Shown here: in pieces, positions 43,123 to 57,500 of the stretch | How positions within the stretch are numbered: the stretch's first letter is position 1 | Layout of the letters: every line of letters starts with the position of its first letter | Origin: Hofstenia miamia | Taxonomy: Eukaryota; Xenacoelomorpha; Acoela | Length of the DNA stretch: 64,000 nt | NCBI GenBank assembly: GCA_004352715.1 | Contig: SCFE01000082.1 | Coordinates: 1,354,299 to 1,418,298 of the forward strand | Direction: 5' to 3' | The notes under the pieces: model-generated | Database searches by the model: none | The model's input: only the letters and a program-made list of their open reading frames with translations | What the model was told of the DNA's origin: nothing | Translations under genes and position numbers: made by a program

Positions 43123-46100
43123 GTAAGAATTCCTAATCTTTTTTAGAAAACTTTGAATTTTGTCTAGCTTATGCATTTCTTGTTAGTTTACTATTGATAT
43201 TTACTAAAAAAATATTTATCTACAGCTCTTGAAATTAACGGGTCTGCTAGATTTTAAAGTTATAAAACTTTCATCTGCTATATTTCAAGCATTCCAAAAT
43301 CAACCTAGTAGGATTACTTGAATATTTTTGAAAAATTTATTCAATGGGAGAACTTGGTATGCTTTTAATACGGTGAATAACGCTATATTTTTATTAGTTT
43401 TACTAAAAATATTTATTATATATTATATAATATTATATCATGCAATATATAATTAGTATTGTATTTATTTCACATATTTAAAACTTAATTTTTAATAACT
43501 AGGGAAAATTTTGAGTATTAAATGTAATAACTCTTATTTGGACATACATGCTATAAAACAACAACAGCAGCTAAACGACCGTTGGACAGTAGGAGCAATC
43601 GGAAGTGATAAAGGAAAATAAGGAGCAATGCAAAACATTAGTAAGCACAGGATGAAAATTTTCACTAAGTAGGTGAAGTTCACAGGTTATCAAAATTGAA
43701 GTGAGGAACAAAAGAGGGCCAGAATAAGGAGAATAGAAGACATAATTTGAGGAGGAGATAAGAGTTAGTGACAAATCACATTGAAGTTAATGAAGATGAC
43801 AGTAAATTAACATTTTCGGACTGCAGAACTACTTTTTGGAAAAAGAAGGGCTATCGCAGAAATCATGAATACAACTTCTATGCAAATCATTTAGCTAAGA
43901 TGTAGTACTTGACAAAGCTTCAATTTGCTAAGGACAGCAGAAGCAAATTTTTCCTCTTTATTCTTTATCATTAAATATTGTATAGTATTGTTATTACACA
44001 GATTAATTAGCTTAAGTAACATGGTTGGAATGAGGAAGAACACTGTGACCGAGGACGACGAGGGCTCGTTGCATCTGGTCAAATGCACGACTGACTCCTG
44101 CGTGGTTTGGACTCAAATATGGCTTCCAAAGAAACTCACCAAAGAACTTCTACAACAAGACTTCATGTGCGGCTACTGTTCTGCCTCGATGCTCAAACAA
44201 GTAAAGAGCCAACTTGCCGACGCAGTGACAACTCCTGTACACTATCCTCCTAAGTCTGGTGAGACAAATCTTTCCTACGCTAATATTCTGCAATCTGTTA
44301 AGCGAGAAATGATGGAGCACCAAGACAAACAAAAAAATCTAATGATATCTGGGACAATTCCATCTGAATCCATATCTGACTCGACTGTTGTTGAGGAAAT
44401 TCTTTCTGAGATTGGTGTCAGTGCTCTAGGCAATTTCAAAACTAGAAGGATTGGGAAAAAGAACGACAAGAACATGAAAATGCTCCTAGTAACTCTGCAA
44501 GACACAGACACGAGGAACAGAATTCTTGCCAAAGCCAGGAATTTGAGAGGTAAGGATAAGTTCAATCATGTCTTCCTTCAAAGCGACAAGACCAATTCGG
44601 AACGTGAACATGAGCATAACCTTCGGTGTGAGCTGCGCAAGGCTCGTCAGGCAGAACCACACAAAGTTTTCTACGTCCGCAATGGTAAAGTCCTCTGNNN
44701 NNNNNNNNNNNNNNNNNNNNNNNNNNNNNNNNNNNNNNNNNNNNNNNNNNNNNNNNNNNNNNNNNNNNNNNNNNNNNNNNNNNNNNNNNNNNNNNNNNNN
44801 NNNNNNNNNNNNNNNNNNNNNNNNNNNNNNNNNNNNNNNNNNNNNTTTCTACGTCCGCAATGGTAAAGTCCTCTGCAAAAAGACTGATTCGAATTGACTA
44901 TCACAGATGGATACCAGACAAACGCTCTCCTCCTTTATTACCACCAATATTCGATCTTTGAAGAACAAGATTGACGAACTAAGGCTCCTGAGCGTACAAG
45001 AACAACCTAGTATTATAGCCATCTCTGAGTCCTGGTTATCTGATGAAGATGACACCGCTTTCTACCTGCTCCCCAATTATTCTCAGCCCATTTGGCATGA
45101 CAGGTTGGCTCGCATTGGTGGAGGCGTGCTCCTCTATTCACACAAGTCTGTTGGCCGCCCAGGCGAGATCCCGACTCCGGGTGCTCCTGCTCAGATCGAG
45201 TTTGTCCTTGCCCATTTCGATGCAATTTCTGCTATTGTTGGTGTTCTCTGTATTCCCCCGGCCTTCCCAGATCTACAAATCAACTGATTGGAAGCTTCAT
45301 TGTATATAGTCTAGATGCCACTTTGTCTTCTTTTCTGTATTCCAATGTCTTCCTATGTGGTGATCTCAACTCCGCTTTTATTTCGACCGAACTCTCCGAT
45401 CTCTGCTGTTCTCTCGATCTCCGCAACATTGTTTCTTGCAACACCACAGAATCGTCTTCCCTCGACGTTGTGCTCTGTAGTTCTGGTCTGTTTGATTTTT
45501 ATCACACCGCCTTCTGCATGGCTCCTATCGGTTGCTCGGATCATTTCACTGTCTCAGTCCATCCCCTTGTGGAAGAAAATATCGTGTTTCCTCGTCAGTT
45601 GGTTTATGATTTGCACGCCAGCAATGTTGCTCACTTTGTCAATTGTTTGCAGAATCAAGCCAGGTTTTGTGTGTATTCCGCTAAGAGTGTCGATGAAAAG
45701 GTATTCCATATGTACCGCAACATTGAGAAATGTCTTGAGATACTACCATCTTTCGCTCGTTTCTGTTTTGTGATACCGATCCTCAGTGGCTGACAAACTC
45801 TGTATGTGACATTAGGGACAAGAAAAAGCAGGCTTTCAGTGCAGGGAATTTTGAGCTCTGGCAGCATTATTCAAAGAAGTTATCCGAAGCTATTTTAAAT
45901 TCTAAGAAAGCATTCTTGATGAAAGCTGACAATGCTCATAACTCATGGAAGCTCTTTAACTCCTTCACCAAGGGCTGTTCCAGGGCCCCTCTTTCCCACA
46001 TCATCCGCAGTTTTCCGTGTGCTAAAGACGCACTTAACGTCATAGTGGCCAATTTTGAGAAGAATATGACTCCTGCCACCAATTTGTACTGCAGTTCTTC

Positions 46101-49100
46101 TGAGGCCGATGGTAGTTTTCGTCTTGTTTCCGAGTTCGATGTTTTCAATTACTTGGACAATATCAAAGATACAGGTACTGGTAGTGATGGTATACCAAAC
46201 AAGATTTACAAGTCCTCCGCCCACNNNNNNNNNNNNNNNNNNNNNNNNNNNNNNNNNNNNNNNNNNNNNNNNNNNNNNNNNNNNNNNNNNNNNNNNNNNN
46301 NNNNNNNNNNNNNNNNNNNNNNNNNNNNNNNNNNNNNNNNNNNNNNNNNNNNNNNNNNNNNNNNNNNNNNNNNNNNNNNNNNNNNNNNNNNNNNNNNNNN
46401 NNNNNNNNNNNNNNNNNNNNNNNNNNNNNNNNNNNNNNNNNNNNNNNNNNNNNNNNNNNNNNNNNNNNNNNNNNNNNNNNNNNNNNNNNNNNNNNNNNNN
46501 NNCTTACCAGAAGAAGAAATCGACGTGCACAGCTCTTGTGGTCCTTCTTGATGCAATCACGTCCATTCTCGACGACAGGTACGACGTTTTGATGCAGAGT
46601 TTTGATCTGAGTAAGGCATTCGATACCGTTCCACATGGCAGATTATGTCAAAAACTCGCTCGGGTTCTTCCTGCTGCCGTCCACGGGTGGGTTTTGAACT
46701 ACCTTATGGGTAGGTCCTTCGTCATTCACTACCTTGGGGAAAACAGTCGTCAAGTGAGTCTCACTAGTGGGGTCCCACAAGGATCACTTGTTGGTCCTCT
46801 GTTGTTCATATTTTATCTCGCAGATCTACTGCCTAGCTACTCCTTCCTTGTCAAGTACGCAGATGATATCAATTCGATTGTTCGTTTGAAGAAGCACTCA
46901 AGCATTGTAACTACGGACTCCAGTCATATCGCCGACTACTGCATGCAAAATGGCCTCATATTGAACAAGAAGAAATCTAGTCAAATGATTATCTGCAATT
47001 GCTGCTCTCGATCCATTTCGCTCCCTGACGACATTCCTGTAGTTGATTCGATTCGCTTTCTTGGTATGGACATTCATCACAAGCTGTCCTGGAAAAACCA
47101 CTACCAGCGTGCTTGTAGAAAGGCCACTTCTTGACTGACCATTCTAAGGCAGCTGGTTGGCACGTGCTCAGAGCGCTCCCTTGACTCTATCGTTAGGTCT
47201 TCTGTCCTGTCTGTTTTCGATTATTGTGCCCCAGCCCTGACCAGCGTCAATGCCTCGTGCTTATTGAAGGCACAGAATATTCTTAACAGAGCAAACAAGA
47301 TCATCACAAGAGGCCATTGTTTCATTTCGCCTTATAACCTGGAAGATAGAATGAAAACTAGTGCTACCAAGCTCTTCAAAGCAGCAAATGATCCGCAACA
47401 TCCTCTACACTATCTCATTCCCCAGAAAAACAGCTCTGGAAGATACAGGCGCCCGTTCTGCAGACTCGGTGTTTGTAGCAAACAGTTTTTAAACTATGTT
47501 TTAAGAAACCATTTATTTTAAATTTGTACTCAATTAAAACGTTTCTCTCTCTCTCTCTATTCGCAAGTGCATCCTTGAAGTTATTGTCTTTGATGCAATT
47601 TATCAATCTTTATTTGTTCATGACTTATGATGAACATTTAATTTTTAAAAAAAACTATCATAGAAAATAAAAAATTCTGGGCAGTTTAGGGTTAATATTA
47701 TTAAAAATTTGGTCCTGTTTCTTGCCTTAATACATGCTTTTGGTGATTTTGAAATTCTTTTTTAGAACAAGTAAAATAATAATATAAATATTAATACGAA
47801 CAAGAAAAGCCCTCACAATATATAAGAAAAAAACACGAATTATCAAAATTGAAGTGAGGGACAAAAAAGGACCAGATTAAGGAGTAGGGAGAGGACTTAA
47901 ATTTAGAACAAGTTCAGAAAAAATCTAAGTAATGAGCAGTAGTCTGGTACCAATAGGAATAATGCGAATGAAGATATAATTTTGTGAGCAAGCTTTGTAT
48001 ATGCAAGTTTGATAAAAAACAACAGAAGTATAAGAACGTGTAAAATGAGAAGGAGCAAATTGAATGTAATCAAAGGGATCAAGATAATATTTTTCTAACA
48101 AAGATGAGAGGTCAAGAACTTGAAGCTGAAGAATAACGAGGATTAATTTAAGTGAAAGTAGAACAGATTTGTAAGTGAGAGAAGGAAAAGTCCACTTAAA
48201 AACATGTCGTTGAAAATGCTCAACTGAGTAGAGTAGTGAGCGTGGAATAGACCAAAGAGGAGAACCATATGAAAGGATGTCTGAATGGAATCAAGAAGTA
48301 GTGAGATTTTTTATGCCAATATGGGTAGAGAGAGGAATGTTACGATGACGAAGAAAGGAGATGTAGCTTTCTTAAGTTTTAAGTTGATATTAGAGGACCA
48401 AGAGAAGGAAACAGATAGATGAAGACGTAGGCAGATATGTTTAGAAACAGCAGAAAGCGAGGTAGAATCGAGAAGAAAGGACTGAGGAAAGGCGTAAAGA
48501 AACGGTATGGGGAAGGAAATAAAAACATTTAGATTTAGTATGATGAAATTCAAGTTGATTAGAATATAGCCAATCAAGAAGTCTATCAATAGCTGATTGA
48601 ATTATAGTAAAAGAGCTCAGACCAAATACATAGACTATAGTGTCATTAGTGTAGAGACTGCATGGGCAAGGATGGGCACATTTGGGAATATCATTAATTG
48701 GAACAAGCAATAGAAGAATGGCAAACAGGGAACCTTGAGACGCGCCTCTAGAAATTGAGACGGTTAGCTAAATAGTCAGGGAAGAGATTGATGAGAAAGT
48801 CATCAAATCCAAAACAATGGAGCTTGCAAAGAGTAATGGAATGTGGTATTTTATCAAATGCCTTTGAAATGTTGGAAGAGATTATTGCTCCTTCGGTGTT
48901 TTTGTCAAGACCACTATATACAGAGATGATTTGAAAAGCAAATAGGGCAAAGAATATTGATAATTTCCGGTCTAGTGACAAAGATGAGATAAAGAAGATT
49001 GTCAGCAGAATTGGAAGGTGAGGTAACAATTTGTTCAAGAGAGAGCTCAGCCAGAAGATCTATAAAATTAACTTCATAAGAGTCCCTGGAATAAAAGGAA

Positions 49101-51534
49101 GACCATGATATACAGGCAACCCCGCCTAAGTCAGGATCGACTTGGACCAATGAAAATAATCCGTCTTACAAGAAATCCGAGATATAATTTTAGGGGACTT
49201 GGCTTGTAATAGTTTCGCACAAAACCGATATTTACGACAGCGTAACTTTTGTGCAAGCAATTTGATGGTTGTTATGAAAGAAGTTGTTTTGAAAATATTG
49301 AAAATAAACTCTGTTGGAAGAAAAAATTAATCATGTACTCTTATGTCTTACAGTATTTTTCTTTCAATACCTGATTAAACAAAACTAAACTTAACTTTAC
49401 TTACAGTGCCATCAATCACTTCGTACTATTTTTTTATTACATATTTGTCATATGATGGATGCATACAACAACTTGAAGTATAACAGAAACTTATATTTAA
49501 CATCTTTTTTATCTTTGCCAACAACGGTGTACATTTAGTCCAAAATATCTAGTCGTAAGGGGTCGTCAGATTTGAGAAATAAACCGGAAACTTAAATCAT
49601 TTGTTTTAATTATTCAATATGATACTTTGTTAGGCCTGTGTGTGCGTACACAGATCAAGTAATTCTATATGTAGCACAAAAATCTGATTGAAACGGGTTT
49701 TAATAGATTTGTGTCTTATTATAACGTTTTCTAGAGTTACTATATTTACGAATTTTACAATAATTTTTTGTATTCCTTTATTTTACCAATCTCATGAATT
49801 GTCATTTTAACATCATCTAATTTTACTTGAAAGATTACCGGACAATTTATTTAAAATATCACCCATTGACGGCACCGCACATAAACATATCTATGTTGAC
49901 CTCTACATGAACTGTTTGTAGGTCAATATCATGGAGCTATGTATAGTAGCTCTATGGTCAATACCATGAGCTGCGCTGTAGTATTTAATAATTTTTACTA
50001 TGCGATAGAAAATATTTACACTATGCTTGAATCGCGTGCAAGACAATTTCTATCCGTCCGACTTGTGAATGAAATTTTCAATGTTAATTTTGTAGCCTGT
50101 ACGATTTCAGTTCGATTTAGAATTTATCCGACTTAGAATTTTCCGATCTTAAAATAATTGTGTGTGTGTACATTTAGGAATTAGTCACATCCGACTTAGG
50201 CGCGGTTGCCTGTACTTGGAAGGTTGAAATCAGCAGCAATAATAAGAAGTGGAAAAGAAACAGGAGAAAATTAATTCAGATGAAGATATGATTTCCAACA
50301 TGATTTTCAAGTTAGATATGGAGTTGCAGTAAGGACTTTGATGAGGAGGATAAATATAAACAAACCATGATGAGAGGATTGGAAAATGTAGGTAAGATCT
50401 GAGGGAAAGATATAAAGGATAAAAGGCAAATTGAGAGAAGAAACAATGAAAACACCATGTTGTGTAGAGCCACGATCTTTCTTGGAAATTATAGAATAGG
50501 ATGGGGAAGAAAATATTGATGTAAATGGAAGGGAAGAGTCAAGCCAAATTTCAGATGTAAAGATAAAGGACAGTCGATGAAAGATGAGGAAGTCACAGGA
50601 AGCAAAGCGCCTGCGGATAGTTAGAAGGCTTTCAACATTGGCTACAATAAGGGAGAAATAGATTTTAGAAGCAGCATTCAAATTAGTGGAGGGAGAATGT
50701 GGAAAAGAGAGTCATAGACCAGAAGTGAGTTGGGTAACAAGATATCGAAGAGGAATTGTGTGATCTACAGGCTTGGTTTGTAAAAGAGCTTAGCATTTCT
50801 AATAGAAAATTTTTTTTAAATTCCGTGCTGAGAGAGTTCCCATCGAAGTTTCAGCATGAGTCGTTCATGAATCTATTGTTCTGAAGAAATATCTGACTTT
50901 ATGAAAATGTTTCAGCTGGTTAGAGAGGATGCAGAACAAGAGCTTTACGAACTTCCCAAGTGATGGGTCTTGGGCGAATTGCTTTTGTTTGAAATTTACC
51001 ACGATGATAAAGATCATTAACAGAATTAATAGAGCATCCAATCGCACTTAGGGTATCCGAAACAGCTGAGTTCTCAGCTAACAGTTTATCTTTACGCAGA
51101 AGGGATGAATCAGCTTCGGGTATGCCAAGAATGATGATTGATGAGGAGGAACGATCAGAATAGGAAATTTTTACTTGGTTGGCATTGGCAGGTTGTAGAA
51201 GCCTTTCAATAAGAGATGAATGCATTTCAATCCTATTTGAGAGATTAGAAGCAGTGTCTTTGAAGGAATCAATTGCTGTGGTAATTGTTTGACTTGAGGA
51301 TTTGAGTAATTCTTCTTGAGAAGGACGTTGAAAAAGAAGACGACCTGCAGTCAAAAGCTCTTTGGAAGAGATAATCTGAGAAACGTGAAGTTTCCTCAGC
51401 AGAAGTTAGCGAATAACCATTGGGAACAACCATAGTGAGAAAAGAAATCAATGAAATCCAATTAATTTGAATATAAATTGTATTATATTCAATGACAGTT
51501 TTGAAAAATATTGTTACAATAAATTATTTTTAGA

Positions 51535-51574
<40 letters not shown>

Positions 51575-54500
51575 NNNNNNNNNNNNNNNNNNNNNNNNNN
51601 NNNNNNNNNNNNNNNNNNNNNNNNNNNNNNNNNNNNNNNNNNNNNNNNNNNNNNNNNNNNNNNNNNNNNNNNNNNNNNNNNNNNNNNNNNNNNNNNNNNN
51701 NNNNNNNNNNNNNNNNNNNNNNNNNNNNNNNNNNNNNNNNNNNNNNNNNNNNNNNNNNATATATATATATACACATAGTGAATGTCATGAATCTGGAAAA
51801 TATTTAAAAAATCGGTTATTTTTTTGCGAAAGGTTCCATTTTTTATAGTAATACCACCTAGTGTAAATTTCTTCATGAATCCATTCATACCATACCATGG
51901 TTTCTTCCTTTTACGATATAATTAAATTTTAAATAAAATTAAATTTGCACTGTCAAAGTTTAATATTTAATAGATAAATCGTAAATTTTCGAATTTAAAT
52001 GACCTATTAGCTACTCTTTAATCTGATGTTTCAAAATCGCCTTTTGCTTCAACCATATATGACTACTGACAAAAAGCATGTTTAAATAATATTTTTGCTA
52101 TTACAAGTCTTTAAAGCTTCTAGGATGTGTTTTTAGACCATGTTCTTCATTCTAGTGACAGTTGAGGGATTAATTCAGCTGCATTTTGAACCTTAGTAAT
52201 TTTGATTTCAAGATCAGTTCCTGGAACTAATTTTGAAATCGATAATTTTATATAACATTTTAAACACATCTAATACGAAAATTTCAGAAGTCCTAATAAT
52301 AAAGAACCATAACTTCATCCAAATGTGCGATTTTAACAACGAAACGAGGAGATGATTTTCAGTCAATACCCATTTAGTTATCCTTAAGCCATCTTTACAT
52401 TGAAGTTCTAGTAGCGGTTACAAGTTTTTATAATATTATCTTTAAAATGTAGATTTATATTGACTATTTAGAACGTTCCTCGCAAATCTCGGGTGAGTCG
52501 AGATCCAGGTTTGACAGCTGTTCTATCCAATAACCGGGTAAGTGCTGGCTCGTTTGTATGCACAGCGTTTAGCCACTAGCTTTTCAATGCAATGGGAGAA
52601 AATCTATCACCTTATGCGTCATTCTAAGTTTAGTATGTAGTCTTTCTAGATTGCATGGTGCCTCACAACCAATCCAGCATTTGCACTTTATTCTTTTCTT
52701 CTTTATGATTAATATATTTGTTTCAGTCTTCGAGGTTAGTTAATCTATTTTTAAATATAACTAATCTTATTCTTGCATTTAAACATAGTTCTATGCATAC
52801 ATGTATGGAATTGTGTTTTTAATTGTTGGTATGATTTAACCTTCGTGTTTTACGATGTTCTTTTAAATTTATCATTTTCATAATTGGTTTTTCAGTTGGA
52901 AGAAAATTCAACATCAGAGTATCCTGATGAATATGATGGCAACTGGGATAATAACAAAGCCTTAATAAAGCCAGAAGACCAAGTCGAACTGACTGAACAG
53001 GTATTAATTTTTTAGTATCTCATTGCGAATTGTAGCCTTCGTTTGCCAGACCAGTTGTTAATGATTGGAGTGGCATATTTGGAATGTATGTAACTTCTTT
53101 AATTGTGCATTTAGGAACTAAAAGAAGAAATCACAAGGATTCTCAACGCCCATAATCCACATGCACCCGATAACATTATACGTTATAGTTTTAAAGAGAA
53201 TATTTACAAACAGGTGCCTCATGTTGATCAGCTTGCTGTACATTTCTCACTTGAGGGAAATCTCCTCCACAAAGATTCAGAAGAAGCCAAGCGTCAAATG
53301 ACACAGCAAGCACTTAGTGAACGTAAGTATTTATGTTGATCTTTTCTCAATACTCATGCAAAAAAATTCGTTTAGTGGGATCAGGCTTTGTAAAGGAAAT
53401 GAACGAGCAAAAAGCCGATCAAGATGATGATTCTAAGGTAGATAATTTTTAAATGATTTGTAAACGTATTAACACTAAACTTCCTTTATAGATAGTAACT
53501 GAAACCCCTATATCTGAGGGTACTATAAACCCAGAGGTAAGTATAGTGTGCTAGTGAGCCTGAATTTATAGCCTGTGATAGGATGACTTGTTTACACCTG
53601 CTGAGACACCCTGGGTATGTAAAGGTGTTGGAAATAAAATTCAGAAATATCGTCTATGTTATTGATTAAGATGTTATTGTAAACTGATTAACTATGATGC
53701 ACTGTTAGATTAGATGTATGCATACTCTGCCTTAAAAATATTGAGATGTGTATATTCTGTTGACTCTGATCCATTTCCAATACGGACCACTGTAGATTTG
53801 CATGAAAAATCATTTACATGATGACTTATAGATGCTTTCATCAAATCATAGTAGACGTGCATTCAATTATTCGTTTTGAAATTTTCCATATAGTTTTAGT
53901 TGATGTAACATAATTTAGTGTAAGTATCGCCTTTAAAGAACTCATTTCTGTCATGCAATTGTCGTCTTAAGCTTTCACATTAATGATGGTATTATATGTA
54001 ACATCGGTGGTTTTTATTATTTTAATATAATACCATTGTTAAGTGAGGTAAAAGTTTTCTTCATGTAAACTTTACTGTTTCTTTAGCCTGACAGCAATCT
54101 TTACCCGATGACTGTAAAGATGAAACATGATCAGAAGCCTCCAAATCAGTTCAATTATAGTGAACGAGCTTCTCAAACATTCAACAGCCCACTTCGCGTA
54201 AGCTGATTTTCCATATTAATGTTCTATTTTTGTTTTTTATAGGAACGAGACATTCAAACCGAGCCACCTCCTCGATGCACTTTCAATGCAAATGCCAGTC
54301 AATGGGAAATCTATGATGCTTACATGATTGATCTTGAGAAAAACGAGGTAATGTTATTGTTTTAACTGAACTATAAATAAACTTGATGAACATACTTCCA
54401 AAACATTCGCTTTATTTGAAAAAACATTTTTCACTTCTATTTAAAAACTTGCCAAAGCTATGCTTTAATGTTATTGCGATTGTACGTTGTTTGTACAATT

Positions 54501-57500
54501 TCAATATATATATATATATATATAAAACAGATTTATTTAACCAAAATTTTTTAACCGAAAAGGAAGCAACTTTTTACAAAAGTATTTCTTCAGTAGTTAT
54601 TTCTCGAAACTAAGATGTTAACTGAACCATGAATGTTATGGCCAAACGCAAAGCTAAAAAACTTGAATATAGGCAGATGCTGTCAATCACTGGTCGATTG
54701 CGAAAGCACTCATCCGATCTAATTTTACTGATGAGTTTGGAAATGTTTTTTGCACAAAATAACTTAAAGAATCATGCGGAGTTTTTCTCGCACGCTACAC
54801 CATATTTTAATTGAATCATTGAAAACAAGTTTTAGAATAACTCTGTATAACTTTTGCTCTGCACTTGAATTTTATTTGGGTTTCCAAAAATGAATCTATG
54901 CTCAGTGAATGCAACAATAACGCAATGATAAAATCTGTTCACGCACGGAGATTGTTTAAAGTAACTAAATTTGAAGAATTTTGACAAAATTGACATTTTG
55001 TTCTTTTACGATGATTATTTCTTCCATGCACAAAACTGCTCTGTAATTTTGTCGAGGTTGGTACCATTGCAGCAATAGAACGTTCGGAATGGCTTTTCTA
55101 TCATGTAAGGATGAAATGTTGTGTTGATAAATTATTGACAGTTACCGATGCATCATCTCTACGTTCCACTTGCTAAAGATGTCAGAAAGTTTGTCAGCGC
55201 TTTGTGACTGTGTATGTGTAGGCTTATAGATTATTCCAGCTATGCTAAGATGTTTTATCACTCCGGCTACTTTGAATTTCGCATGTGTCACTTACTTAAA
55301 ATTAAAGCCGTTTATAGTTAAAATAATAGGTATTTACGATTATTATGTGTTTGTATTTTGGACAAATGCATTGACGAAAATAGATAACTTAGTAAAATTT
55401 TATTCATAATTATTCACATAAGCGATGTAACGCATGAAAACGCCTAAATTTGTCAATGTCGCCGTGACGAATTCTTTGATATATAAGATCGGACGTATGT
55501 TCATATAAGTAGAGTGCACCCCGTATGCAGCGTATAAAAAATATTTATGAATTTATTTTTAATGAAGAATTTGATGACAGATACATGAAGGTTTTTGTGA
55601 TTTAAATAACGTATTTCATACATACAGGTCTCATTAGATTTCGTTTGATTTTAATTTACCCATAGATTACTTAATATTAAGTAATATATGGCTTGACTTG
55701 GGGAAATAAACTTTGGTATTTCATTCAGCGCTGTTGAGTTTGTTTCTTTGTCTTAATTCTTTTATACTATATCGCCTTTAAAGAAGTGGAGTTAAGAAAT
55801 TATTTAGTGTTGTATTTCTACTAAGCAAAGATTAATTTTCTTCTTATTGTCAAAATTAATTGAAATTCCTTACATATATTATAATTTGAGTGATTTTAGA
55901 AAGCAAAGCAAACTGGCTCAAAACCATCAGCTAAGATTGTCCACAAGCATAAGAAAACCAATGTTACTGAGAAGGAGGGCGATGAAATCAGCCGGATTTC
56001 ACGAGCTGCCATGATTATCGAAAGAATGATCAACCAAAATACTTACGAAGATATAGGCGATGGTATTTATTTGCTTATTAATTTCAACCAACTATATGAA
56101 TACAAGACATTCCCAAATCTTGCGTTTGAGAGTCTTACATTAGTATGTAGTTTAATGAAGGTCAAGAGAACGTCTGGAAGAAATGATGGATTGGCTTATA
56201 TAATTCATTTATATTAGTAAGGTAAAAGCGTTGTTTTATAAGCTTCATAATTGTTTTCCAGCATTTTGAGCTTTATCACTGCTTCATGATAAACAACCCT
56301 TATGAGTTTTTTTATCCTTATTTGCCACATGTTATTTCTATATGTTGAACTAACAGAGGAGGAGAAGTTGATTCAGATCACCCTCTCATAAAAATTTGTA
56401 TAATAAGTATTTTGTTATGAAACTTTGTACGTTACTAAAGTAAATCTTGTTTACAAAATTAGGCCATTAGATGGGTGATGACATCATCATTTTGTTGGAT
56501 ATTTTCAATAGGGCTAAATTGCATCATACTTTCTGAGTTTACAAAACCTGATTAATGTATTCATGGGAGGCCCTCTGCTTTAAAACATGTAATATGTCGA
56601 AATGGAAAAGAAACACTGTTGTTTCAGTAAAAACGTAACATGGCTTAATTGAAATGTTAAAAAAGCATTGACAAAGGTCCTGTAGTGAGAAAACGGGTGT
56701 GTGAAATTGCTTCACATTTTGTCAGAATACTTCTCAATCTATGAAAGTACAAGTCAGGAAAGCACAGATATATCGGGATTTTTAAAAAGCTAAAATTTAA
56801 AAATATGTGCAAAGGGAGACGGAATCGTTGTGTTAATTCATTGAATTAATTTTAATTTTTAAATTGGGAAATGACAGTTTAAAATACAGCTTATGACTAG
56901 AACATCATTCTTTGAACTGAAATAAAGTCGCTGTCCTTTGCTTTGCTTAAATCGTTTGCAATTTCAATATAAAAAGAAAGATATAAACAAAAGTGTCTAA
57001 AGTTCGCATATCATTATATTCTTTGTAACAGTTACAGCAGATTTAAATCGAACTGTTAAATTGCAGTACCTTCAGTTTTTTTATGAAAAATTAAACAATT
57101 TATAAGTATCCGCTAAGGTAGCAAACATTAATATTTTAGATATTTTCTTCAATTTATAGGATTTCAATTTCAAATTCGTTGCTTGCGGTGGAGCCATTTA
57201 CGTTGAGAACCAATAGCCGCAAGCGTCCCCTGCAGAATTGTATGTGTGAACAAGCTATTCCAATTGATTCCAACGAAACAGAATTTTGTCATTATCTAAG
57301 AAATTCAAGGCTTCGCTCGAAACAACTATTGCTTGTAAAAAATGCTAGCGTATCTATCCAATATTTATATTTCATCCAATATCATAGTTATTTACAGTGG
57401 AATGTCTATCTACAGTGTAGTTTTCAATATAACGTACATGTTTTAGTTCTCAAAAACGTACTTTTATTTGGTCACCTAAAACTCATAACAATGCTTTTAG

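Larger units (their letters stand above)
43986..47560 (+). mobile_element. LINE-B: near full-length non-LTR retrotransposon
   Basis: It begins with the 25-nt leader shared with LINE-A, then ORF1, a TGA CTA junction, and ORF2 with APE and RT domains; it ends near a (CT)n run (about 47,543-47,562). ORF1 and ORF2 protein sequences are only distantly related to those of LINE-A. Two N gaps interrupt it (44,698-44,845 and 46,225-46,502). At least two frameshifts and one stop lie in ORF2, so this copy is probably inactive unless they are base-call errors. It lies in the sense direction in DNAI1 intron 1. Confidence 0.88.

Noticed and set aside
51467-51888. Frames reading IYIYIY
   Set aside because: TA microsatellite plus N, no coding meaning.
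52720-52745. Tiny exon-like TCTTCGAG between TTTCAG and GTTAGT upstream of DNAI1 exon 3
   Set aside because: Eight nt would break the phase between exons 2 and 3, which join cleanly without it.
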